Assembly: GCA_031272565.1 (NCBI GenBank)
Contig: JAISTN010000095.1
Coordinates: forward strand, 1-6,996
From: Bifidobacteriaceae bacterium
GTDB taxonomy: Bacteria; Actinomycetota; Actinomycetes; Actinomycetales; WQXJ01
DNA: 6,996 bases
Reading direction: 5' to 3'
The translations under genes were made by a program, and so were the position numbers. Below the pieces are notes generated by a model. That model saw only the letters and a list, made by a program, of their open reading frames with translations. It was not told the DNA's origin and searched no databases. Numbering within the stretch: the stretch's first letter is position 1; the number at the start of each line of letters is the position of its first letter. Positions 1 to 5,760 of this stretch are shown here, piece after piece.

Positions 1-2
1 GC

Positions 3-464
3 GGCGGCCACGCGCGCCGCCGCGGCCCAACCCGTACACAAGTCGCCGAAAACTCGCAGTTGCCGCTGGCCGACTCCCCGCCTGCCCCGGTCACGTCACG
101 GACTCGACTTCTCACCCACCTGCCGCCATCCGCCCAAGCCCGCCACCCAATCATCCCCAGCCAGACCGTCCCCGACCCAACCACCAGCCAACCTGTCGAC
201 ACCACCCAGGCCGGCACGACCCGGCCACCCCCGGCCAACACGTCCCCCGACCCAACCACCGACAAGCCTGTCGACACCACCCAGGCCGGCAGGACCCGGC
301 CACCCCCGGCCAACACGTCCCCTGACCCGACCACCAGCAAACCTGTCGATACCACCCTGGGCCAACGGGGCCTTGGAAGTGGCCACCTTGGACCTGGACC
401 CAGGTGGCCAACGCCGGCCCCACGGGGCCGTGGAAGTCGTCACTTCGGACCCGTCCCCGCCTGA
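3..464 (+). other. Uncertain open frame, Pro/Thr-rich, possibly 3' end of an upstream gene
   Basis: This frame has no stop from the left edge of the window to a TGA at 462-464, so it could be the C-terminal tail of a gene beginning outside the window. The only in-window start noted is a TTG at 60, and it has no visible ribosome binding site. The predicted product is rich in Pro and Thr and contains a 25-residue repeat (DPTTxxPVDTT...PPPANTSP) from the 75-bp DNA repeat. Over one repeat unit, third positions are about 84% G/C, which is compatible with coding. However, the other frames are also open here, as is usual in C-rich DNA lacking T. The last 30 or so codons run through hairpin repeats that look non-coding. 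I regard the region more as repetitive intergenic DNA than as a gene. Confidence 0.2.
174..363. repeat. 75-bp tandem repeat, about 2.5 copies
   Basis: Copies begin at 174, 249 and 324, each with GACCC(A/G)ACCACC, giving a period of exactly 75 bp. Copies 1 and 2 are full length and differ at only a few positions, in the stretch after ACCACC, at one ACG/AGG codon and at the last base. Copy 3 matches for about 40 bp and then diverges. The plus strand is strongly C-rich with few G or T bases. The period is a multiple of three, so any open frame stays open across copies. No conserved short repeat with unique spacers is present, so this is not a CRISPR array. Confidence 0.85.
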
Positions 465-513
465 CGAACCGGGCTGGAAGTGGCCACCTTGGACCTGGAC
501 CCGGGTGGCCAAC
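375..513. repeat. Hairpin-forming 38-bp interspersed repeat, two good copies and one degenerate
   Basis: Copies at 375-412 and 476-513 are 38 bp long and differ at one base. A third, degenerate copy begins near 432 (GGAAGTCGTCACTTCGGACCC). Each good copy contains an inverted repeat: TGGCCACCT at 380-388 pairs with AGGTGGCCA at 402-410, and the second copy has the same 9-bp stem at 481-489/503-511 with one G-T pair. The stems close a 13-nt loop holding two TGGACC words. This looks like a small extragenic palindromic repeat family sitting just upstream of the promoter of the next gene. The function is unknown. Confidence 0.75.
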
Positions 514-522
514 CTTTGAGGG

Positions 523-552
523 TTGACGGGGCGTCTTGGCCCCCACTAGCGT
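523..552 (+). promoter_or_regulatory. Predicted promoter of the secreted glycosidase-like gene
   Basis: A -35 element TTGACG (523-528) and a -10 element TAGCGT (547-552) are separated by 18 bp. The -35 matches the primary sigma factor consensus at five of six positions. The -10 keeps the key TAnnnT bases typical of actinobacteria. Transcription would start near 559, leaving a leader of roughly 78 nt before the ATG at 637. The site lies directly after the last hairpin repeat. Confidence 0.5.
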
Positions 553-624
553 CAATTCCAACCGGCGGTCTTGTCCGAATCCCCCTCAGCGTCGGCCCCA
601 ACCAAGTCATCCCTCCGAGCCCCT

Positions 625-628
625 GAGG
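625..628 (+). promoter_or_regulatory. Ribosome binding site that decides the start at 637
   Basis: GAGG at 625-628 lies 8 nt before the ATG at 637. The alternative in-frame TTG at 571 has no such motif and would sit only about 12 nt from the predicted transcription start. It would also put 22 extra, non-signal-like residues before the signal peptide. Confidence 0.6.
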
Positions 629-636
629 ATCCGACC

Positions 637-3222
637 ATGCGCCAGCCATCCATTTCGTCCCGCCAACCCCACCACTCGCTCCAGCTCGCACCGCAACCCA
701 AGCCCCGCCTAGCCCGGCTGCTGGCACCTGTCCTGGCCGCCGGGCTGGCCATCCCTCTGGCCCCGGCCCTGGGGGCCGCCCCCGCCCAGGACTTGCCGAC
801 CGCCCAAGCCGGCACCGCCACCGCCCTGTTCAGCGGCACCAGCGGCACCAGCGGCGTGGTCCGGGCCGGCCGGGTCTGGCTCAAGGCCAACGCCACCGAC
901 CAGACTGCCGTCACCTGGAAGCCGATCTGGCTGGCGGACGCCAATGCCGAACGTCTCTACCTAGTGGACGGTTCAGGCCACCTGGTCGAACAGCGCAACA
1001 TCGCGGCCACCGAAACCAGCGGCAGCCACACCTTCCAAACCTCCCAGGCGGCGGCCGACTACCTGTTGGCCGTGCCGGGCTACACCTTCCGGGGCTATGC
1101 GGTCACGGCCGGCCCCAACACTGCCATCCAGTTTGAACCGCCCCGCGTTCACGTCGCGGCGGACCTGCCGGCGGGCACGGAACTGTACTTCAACGTGCCG
1201 GCCAACACGTCGGTTGCCTTGGCCGGCAAGTACCACGACGGCATCACGGCACTGAAGGCCACCCGGGTTCAAACCGGCACGTCCGTCAGCCTGACCCTGA
1301 GCCAGAGCCTGGCCTACAAGGACTACAACAAGGTGAGCGTGCCTACCGCCACCACGGCTCAAGTCTGGAAGCTGACCTTTACCGGCAGCGGCAAGGTTGG
1401 CTTCTGGCTGGAGGGTGTTTCACCCGGTCTGTTTGCCCCCAAGGCGGAATACCTGCACACCTTGACCTACGGCTCGCAGTCCACCACCCTGACGGTCCTG
1501 GCCGGCCAGGCCGGTCAGAGCCCGGCGGTGGGCGTGGCCGTGCCCTACCTGGTGCCACCCCAGGCGTCCATCAACCTCCTGAGTGACCTGGGCATTCAGT
1601 CCGTCTCCCAATACAGCTTTGTGGACCGGTTGGCCACCAACCCCAACCGCGAGACCGCCCAGCGTCAGGTCTACACCGACCAGATGGGCCTGACACAGGA
1701 CGTGACGCTGCTGTCTGCCACAACGGGTTCACGCCTGACCGCCAACTCCACCACCCTGACCGCGCTGGACTACTGGCTGGCGGACACCAAGCGGCTCAAG
1801 GCGGGCGGCACCCACTACCTGGCCTTTGCCGACGAGCCCAACCTGAACTACCCGGACTACGCCACCTTCAAGGCCTATTTCGACACCATGCTGCAACGGG
1901 TTGAAGCCACCGCCGGGGTGGACCAGGCCGGCGTCCGCATCGCCGCGCCCGCCAGTTCACGCTTCACCGGCGGCCCGTTCATTGACGGCGCGGCCTCCAA
2001 GCGGGGCATCGACTGGGCCAGCCAACTGCTGGCCACCTACGGCGACCGGATCGACGCCGTCTCCTGGCATGAATGGATGGTGCGTGACCTGTTGGCCACC
2101 CGCCAGTACCGTGACACGATCCAGGCCGCCGCTGCTCTAGTGGGCCTGGATGCCAACGGCCGCCCCAAGAAGGACTTGATCATCAGCCAGACCAACATTT
2201 CCAGCGGCAGTTCCATCAGTGCCTATGAACAGGATGGGGAATGGGCCGCCCTGTGGTGGGCCTCGGTGGTGATCAACTCTTCGGCCGATGGCCTGCTGAC
2301 GGTGCTGAACTGGTTCCAGGCGGCAGATTCCGAATCGGCTGCCAAGGGCATGCTGGACATCAACGGCACGGTCGTCAAGCCGGTTGGCTACGCTCAGGCC
2401 TTCCTGGCCCGCCATTGGGCTTCCACGGTCTACAACCTGGGCAACGACGGCTTCGATGTGGACGCCGTTCTATTGGGCGACGGCGATAAGCGAATCCTGC
2501 TGGGCGTCAACAAGTCGTCAGCGGCCCGGCCCATCAAGTTGACCGGCTTGGTGCCCACCTGCGCCACCACCGTCAAGCTGTACTTCCTCAACAACACTAC
2601 CGGCACGGAGACCACCAGCAACGTTGCCTGTAGCGGCAGCGGCGAGCGCACCGGAACCGTCGCCCCCGGTGGCATCTTTGCCCTTGAGTGGACCCAGACG
2701 GCCGCCCAGCCGCCAGCTTTGACTTCGGTCAAGTTGAATGGCAACGGCGTGATCGGGGCGACCTTGACCGCCCAGGTCGTTTACTCCCCCGCCACCGCGG
2801 CTGTGACCTATCAGTGGTTCCGCGGCACCAAGCTGATCAACGGCGTCACCGGCCCCAGCTACACCCTGACTACCGCCGATGCCGGCCAGGACATTGTCCT
2901 CAAGGTGACGGTCACCAGCGCTGGGACAACCACCCCGGCCAAGTATTCGAACCATGTCCTGGTTCTGGGCGTATCCAGCACCACGCTGACCGGCACGGCC
3001 AGGGTGGGCTACACCCTGACGGCCCAGGTGGCCTACCTGCCGGCCGATGCCACGGTGACCTATCAGTGGTTCCGCGGCACCAAGCTGATCAGCGGCGTCA
3101 CCGGTTCCGCCTACCGGTTGACCTTGGCCGATGCCGGCCAGGACCTGGTCGTCAAGGTGATGGTGACCAAGGCAGGGGTGACGTCACCCGCGAAGTACAC
3201 CAACCACGTGATCGTGGCCTAG
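637..3222 (+). CDS. Secreted glycoside hydrolase-like protein with two C-terminal Ig-like repeats
   Basis: The product is 861 residues from the ATG at 637. Residues 1-50 form a signal peptide: a long Arg/Lys-containing start, hydrophobic LARLLAPVLAAGLAIPLAP, and a likely cut after APA. Residues about 51-290 are beta-rich. Residues about 293-600 resemble a clan GH-A (beta/alpha)8 domain of the GH39/GH79 kind. DEPN at 399-402 matches the acid/base NEP motif (Glu400) and SWHEW is at 476-480. ISQTN (Gln518) stands where the nucleophile Glu is normally found, so activity is in doubt. A beta-sandwich follows to about 690, then two 84-residue Ig-like repeats (VTYQWFRGT at 723 and 807). There is no LPXTG sorting signal, so the protein is presumably secreted or held non-covalently at the wall. 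The substrate is unknown; a polysaccharide is inferred from fold only. It has its own promoter and converges on galE. The fold assignment rests on motif reading alone. Confidence 0.8.
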   Translation: MRQPSISSRQPHHSLQLAPQPKPRLARLLAPVLAAGLAIPLAPALGAAPAQDLPTAQAGTATALFSGTSGTSGVVRAGRVWLKANATDQTAVTWKPIWLADANAERLYLVDGSGHLVEQRNIAATETSGSHTFQTSQAAADYLLAVPGYTFRGYAVTAGPNTAIQFEPPRVHVAADLPAGTELYFNVPANTSVALAGKYHDGITALKATRVQTGTSVSLTLSQSLAYKDYNKVSVPTATTAQVWKLTFTGSGKVGFWLEGVSPGLFAPKAEYLHTLTYGSQSTTLTVLAGQAGQSPAVGVAVPYLVPPQASINLLSDLGIQSVSQYSFVDRLATNPNRETAQRQVYTDQMGLTQDVTLLSATTGSRLTANSTTLTALDYWLADTKRLKAGGTHYLAFADEPNLNYPDYATFKAYFDTMLQRVEATAGVDQAGVRIAAPASSRFTGGPFIDGAASKRGIDWASQLLATYGDRIDAVSWHEWMVRDLLATRQYRDTIQAAAALVGLDANGRPKKDLIISQTNISSGSSISAYEQDGEWAALWWASVVINSSADGLLTVLNWFQAADSESAAKGMLDINGTVVKPVGYAQAFLARHWASTVYNLGNDGFDVDAVLLGDGDKRILLGVNKSSAARPIKLTGLVPTCATTVKLYFLNNTTGTETTSNVACSGSGERTGTVAPGGIFALEWTQTAAQPPALTSVKLNGNGVIGATLTAQVVYSPATAAVTYQWFRGTKLINGVTGPSYTLTTADAGQDIVLKVTVTSAGTTTPAKYSNHVLVLGVSSTTLTGTARVGYTLTAQVAYLPADATVTYQWFRGTKLISGVTGSAYRLTLADAGQDLVVKVMVTKAGVTSPAKYTNHVIVA
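2716..3222 (+). repeat. Two tandem Ig-like domain repeats within the CDS
   Basis: Two units of 84 codons make up the C-terminus of the glycosidase-like protein. Each carries TLTAQV, then VTYQWFRGTKLI, GVTG, LT-ADAGQD, KV-VT and AKY-NHV. The DNA blocks at 2803-2852 and 3055-3104 (50 bp) differ at a single base, while the flanks have diverged more. The family resembles the Ig-like repeats common on secreted actinobacterial proteins, where they act as spacers or binding modules. The same domain type appears in the partial gene at the right edge. Confidence 0.85.
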
Positions 3223-3238
3223 GCCGGCGGGCCGTCCC

Positions 3239-4216
3239 CTACAGGGCGATCCGCCGCGGCCCGGCCTGCCAGGCCCGCCAGGCCGAATCGACAATGGAGC
3301 GCAGGTCGTGCTGCGCCTTCCATTCGAAGACCTGCTCAATCCGGTCGACATCGCCAATCAGGACGGGCGGGTCGCCGGGCCGGCGGGCTGTCACCTCCGG
3401 GGTGACGTCCAGGCCGGACACTTCGCCGATCATCTCGATCACCTCGCGCACCGAGTTACCGTTGCCGGTCCCGATGTTAAAGGCGTCGAATGGCCGCTCG
3501 TCGCGCTCCAGGTAGTCCAGGGCAATCATGTGGGCGTTGGCCAGGTCCACCACGTGGATGTAGTCCCGCACGCAGGTGCCGTCCGGCGTGGGGTAGTCGT
3601 CCCCGAAGATGGCCGGCTTCTGGCTGTGCTGCAGCTTCTGCAACACCATGGGGATCAGGTTCAACACGGCCGGGTCACCAAGTTCCTCCCAGCCGGCCCC
3701 GGCTACGTTGAAGTAACGCAGGTTGACGCCGCGCAGGCCCCACGCCCGGGCGGCATCGCGCACCATCCATTCGCCCACCAGCTTGGATTCGCCGTAGGGG
3801 TTGATGGGCTTCATCACAATGTCTTCCCGCACCCGGGCCACGTTCGGTTCGCCATAGGTGGCGGCCGATGACGAAAACACCAACCGGTCCACCCCGGCCG
3901 CCTGCATGGCCAGCAGCAGATTGGCCATGCCGCCCACGTTCTGCTGGTAGTACCAGGCCGGGCGTGCCACCGATTCGCCTACCTGTTTGCGGCCGGCCAC
4001 GTGGATGACGGCGCTGCAGCCGTCTAGGGCGGCCTGGATGCGTGGGATTTCGGCCGTGTCGCCCAGGTCAAGCTGGACCAGGGTGGCGTCCCCAATCCGG
4101 GTCGGCACACCGGTGGACAGGTCGTCCAGCACAATCACCTGGTGACCGGCTTGCTGCAGCAAACGGACAATGTGGGCTCCGATGTATCCGGCGCCACCTG
4201 TCACACAGATTGACAT
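3239..4216 (-). CDS. galE: UDP-glucose 4-epimerase
   Basis: This cytoplasmic, NAD-dependent extended-SDR enzyme interconverts UDP-glucose and UDP-galactose in the Leloir pathway and supplies galactosyl donors for envelope polysaccharide. At 325 residues it is close to the usual 320-340. The NAD-binding motif GGAGYIG is at 7-13, followed by LDDLSTG at 30-36. The catalytic residues are Ser117 (in SSSAATYG, 115-122) and Tyr141/Lys145 (YGESK). VAGRKQVGES, RYFNVAGA and VRDYIHVVDLA are further family signatures. The ATG has a good ribosome binding site, AAAGGG at 4222-4227, 5 nt away. The gene ends 16 bp from the convergent glycosidase-like gene and starts 212 bp after the metal transporter on the same strand, so it probably has its own promoter. 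I found no convincing one. A related UDP-sugar epimerase is possible, but the motifs favour GalE. Confidence 0.95.
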   Translation of the reverse strand: MSICVTGGAGYIGAHIVRLLQQAGHQVIVLDDLSTGVPTRIGDATLVQLDLGDTAEIPRIQAALDGCSAVIHVAGRKQVGESVARPAWYYQQNVGGMANLLLAMQAAGVDRLVFSSSAATYGEPNVARVREDIVMKPINPYGESKLVGEWMVRDAARAWGLRGVNLRYFNVAGAGWEELGDPAVLNLIPMVLQKLQHSQKPAIFGDDYPTPDGTCVRDYIHVVDLANAHMIALDYLERDERPFDAFNIGTGNGNSVREVIEMIGEVSGLDVTPEVTARRPGDPPVLIGDVDRIEQVFEWKAQHDLRSIVDSAWRAWQAGPRRIAL

Positions 4217-4258
4217 GGCTACCCTTTCGGCTGGTCGGAGGGCCCTTGGGCGAGTGGT

Positions 4259-4300
4259 TGCGGGCCCGCAGGCTCCATGCTAGCCGCCCGCCCGCGGGCG
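4259..4300. repeat. Two GC palindromes upstream of galE
   Basis: Perfect 12-bp palindromes TGCGGGCCCGCA (4259-4270) and CGCCCGCGGGCG (4289-4300) lie 43-84 bp upstream of the galE start. Their halves are cross-complementary (GCGGGC against GCCCGC), so they could fold separately or together. They could be an operator or mRNA leader structure, but chance is not excluded in DNA of this GC content. Confidence 0.3.
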
Positions 4301-4428
4301 CACTGCCCGGGATGCCGTGAGTCTCCTCTTCAGGGCCAGCGCGGCTCACGTTCACCCCGGCCATTCGCCTACCGCCGATGCCGCCCGCACCGCCCGCAGC
4401 CACCAGTCAAGCGCCGGCAGCAAGGGAT

Positions 4429-5361
4429 CTAGGGATGCAGGCCGGTCTCGGCGTGGCCGGCCGGCTCGATCTGGAAAGTCGAATGCTCCAGGTCGAAGTC
4501 CCCAGCCAGGCAGCCTGCCATCTGGTCCAGCAGGGTGTGATAAGCCTGGGGCGTGAAGGCCTCCGGGTGCACCACCACGTGGGCGGTCAAGGCGGACAAC
4601 CCGGAGGTGATGGTCCAGGCGTGCAGGTCGTGGACCGAGATCACCCCCGGCAGGGCTTGCAGATGGGCCCGCACCTGTGCCAGGTCCATGTCCTGCGGGG
4701 CGGACTCCAGCAAGACCCGCACCACATCCCTGAGCAGTGAGACCGCCCGCGGCACGATCAGGCAGGCGATCACCAAGGAGGCGACGGCATCGGCCCGGAG
4801 CCACCCCGTCCAGGCGATCACGGCGCCGGACACGATCACGGCCACCGACCCCAGCGAATCCCCCACCACCTCTAGGTAGGCGCCCCGGACGTTGATCGAC
4901 GCCTGGCGCCCCGCCCGCAGGATCAGCAGTGAGACGGCGTTGGCGGCCAGGCCGATGGCGGCAATCACCATGACCGGCCCGGCTTTGACTTCACCCGGGT
5001 TGGCCAGGCGGCGCGCACCTTCCACCGCCACGCTGACGGCGATGGCCACCACCACTAGGCCGTTGGTCAGGGCGGCCAGCACTTCAAGGCGTTTCAGGCC
5101 GAAGGTCCGGGTTGGCGTGGGCGGCCGGTTGGCCAGCGTAGTGGCCACCAGGGCGAAAGCCAGCCCGGCGGCATCGGCCATCATGTGACCGGCGTCCGCC
5201 AACAGGGCCAGCGAACCACTGACGATGGCGCCCACCACCTCGGCCACCAAGACCAGGCTGGTCAGGCCTAGGGCCCAGGCCAACCTGCCCCTGTGGCCAG
5301 CCCGCCCGTCCGGGCCGTGCGCATGGCTGTGTCCGTGGCCGGCTGCGTGGTCGTGTCCCAT
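4429..5361 (-). CDS. Cation diffusion facilitator (CzcD/ZitB-like metal efflux transporter)
   Basis: This inner-membrane divalent cation/proton antiporter probably exports Zn2+ or a similar metal. At 310 residues from the ATG at 5361 it has normal family length. The N-terminus is a His-rich metal-binding stretch (residues 3-15, HDHAAGHGHSHAH). Six membrane segments fall near 27-47, 50-76, 95-116, 127-148, 162-184 and 190-207. ADAGHMMAD gives the TM2 metal site (Asp56, His59, Asp63). TM5 has Glu164-x3-Asp168 where many relatives have His-x3-Asp. A cytoplasmic domain with HDLHAWTITSG (His244, His247) follows from about 210. The ATG was chosen because the His-rich start is typical; an upstream in-frame GTG at 5460 would add a Pro/Arg-rich tail. 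No Shine-Dalgarno is visible, so the mRNA may be leaderless: CACAAT ends 8 nt before the ATG. The metal specificity is not determined. Confidence 0.92.
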   Translation of the reverse strand: MGHDHAAGHGHSHAHGPDGRAGHRGRLAWALGLTSLVLVAEVVGAIVSGSLALLADAGHMMADAAGLAFALVATTLANRPPTPTRTFGLKRLEVLAALTNGLVVVAIAVSVAVEGARRLANPGEVKAGPVMVIAAIGLAANAVSLLILRAGRQASINVRGAYLEVVGDSLGSVAVIVSGAVIAWTGWLRADAVASLVIACLIVPRAVSLLRDVVRVLLESAPQDMDLAQVRAHLQALPGVISVHDLHAWTITSGLSALTAHVVVHPEAFTPQAYHTLLDQMAGCLAGDFDLEHSTFQIEPAGHAETGLHP

Positions 5362-5417
5362 CACGGGCCATTGTGCCAGAGCCGGGCCATGACCAGCCGG
5401 GCGCTGCCGGGGCCGCC

Positions 5418-5442
5418 TGGGGCCGGGCTTCGCCCGGCCCCA
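5418..5442. repeat. Perfect 11-bp inverted repeat upstream of the metal transporter gene
   Basis: TGGGGCCGGGC (5418-5428) and GCCCGGCCCCA (5432-5442) form an uninterrupted 11-bp stem with a 3-nt loop (TTC on this strand, GAA on the other). It sits 57 bp upstream of the transporter start and 25 bp from the tRNA promoter. It could insulate the divergent transcription units or structure a leader. No T-tract follows on either strand. Confidence 0.55.
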
Positions 5443-5466
5443 CCAACCACCCTGCGGCACCCGCTT

Positions 5467-5496
5467 TTGGCGGGCGGGCGGCCCGTCCCGTAAGAT
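5467..5496 (+). promoter_or_regulatory. Predicted promoter of tRNA-Glu
   Basis: TTGGCG (5467-5472) and TAAGAT (5491-5496) are separated by 18 bp and match the primary sigma factor consensus well (TAnnnT kept). Transcription would begin near 5503, about 46 nt before the mature tRNA 5' end, which suits an RNase P-processed leader. Confidence 0.5.
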
Positions 5497-5548
5497 GGGC
5501 CGGGCTTACCGGGCGCCACCGGGCACCGGCGGGCACCAAGGGTGTTAA

Positions 5549-5624
5549 GCCCCCATCGTCTAGAGGCCTAGGACACCGCCCTTTCACGGCGGCGGCACCG
5601 GTTCGAATCCGGTTGGGGGTGCCA
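5549..5624 (+). tRNA. tRNA-Glu (anticodon TTC), CCA encoded
   Basis: All four arms fold. The acceptor GCCCCCA (5549-5555) pairs with TGGGGGT (5614-5620), including a terminal G-T pair. The anticodon stem CCGCC/GGCGG (5576-5580/5588-5592) encloses the loop CTTTCAC with anticodon TTC at 5583-5585, which reads GAA/GAG. The T arm ACCGG/CCGGT (5597-5601/5609-5613) holds the loop TTCGAAT. The D arm contains the AGAGGCCTAGGA region. The discriminator is G (5621) and CCA is encoded (5622-5624). The gene is solitary, divergent from the metal transporter and convergent with the dehydrogenase. Confidence 0.97.
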
Positions 5625-5640
5625 AATCAGAACTTGTCCA

Positions 5641-5659
5641 CCGGTTGGACCCCAACCGG
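5641..5659 (+). terminator. Hairpin after tRNA-Glu, probable terminator
   Basis: CCGGTTGG (5641-5648) and CCAACCGG (5652-5659) form a perfect 8-bp stem with a 3-nt loop, 16 nt after the CCA end. There is no T-tract, as is common for GC-rich actinobacterial terminators. It lies between convergent transcription units and could also stop transcripts of the dehydrogenase from the other strand. Confidence 0.45.
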
Positions 5660-5760
5660 CCCCAATCCCTTCCCGCAGCCCTGGTGCACCACCCCTGCCC
5701 AACACCCCGGCGCCCCGGCCCGGCCGCGCCCAGGGGGCTCGTCAGCCGCCAGGGCCGCTC

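Noticed and set aside
174..363. CRISPR array
   Set aside because: The 75-bp units are homogeneous tandem copies without unique spacers, and no cas gene is present.
96..561. Two long minus-strand open frames across the repeat region
   Set aside because: They simply translate the tandem and hairpin repeats, have no ribosome binding site, and arise because C-rich DNA lacks stop codons.
2688..3515. A 275-codon plus-strand open frame across the end of the glycosidase-like gene and the galE 3' end
   Set aside because: It overlaps two well-supported genes in other frames, and its product is low-complexity Arg/Gly/Asp-rich shadow sequence.
3308..3871. A 187-codon plus-strand frame antisense to galE
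   Set aside because: It is the complement of a clear galE reading frame. His/Val/Gly-rich composition without any motif is typical of antisense shadows in high-GC genes.
4352..4804. A 150-codon minus-strand frame between and inside the transporter and galE spacer
   Set aside because: Most of it overlaps the transporter in another frame, it shows no family motif, and no ribosome binding site is visible.
5084..5587. A minus-strand frame spanning the tRNA and the start of the transporter
   Set aside because: It runs through the antisense of the tRNA gene and out of frame through the transporter, so it is a shadow.
5549..5659. tRNA-Glu as an integration attachment site
   Set aside because: The repeated word CCGGTTGG is only 8 bp and lies 32 bp away within a hairpin. 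No integrase or longer duplicated tRNA end is present in the window.
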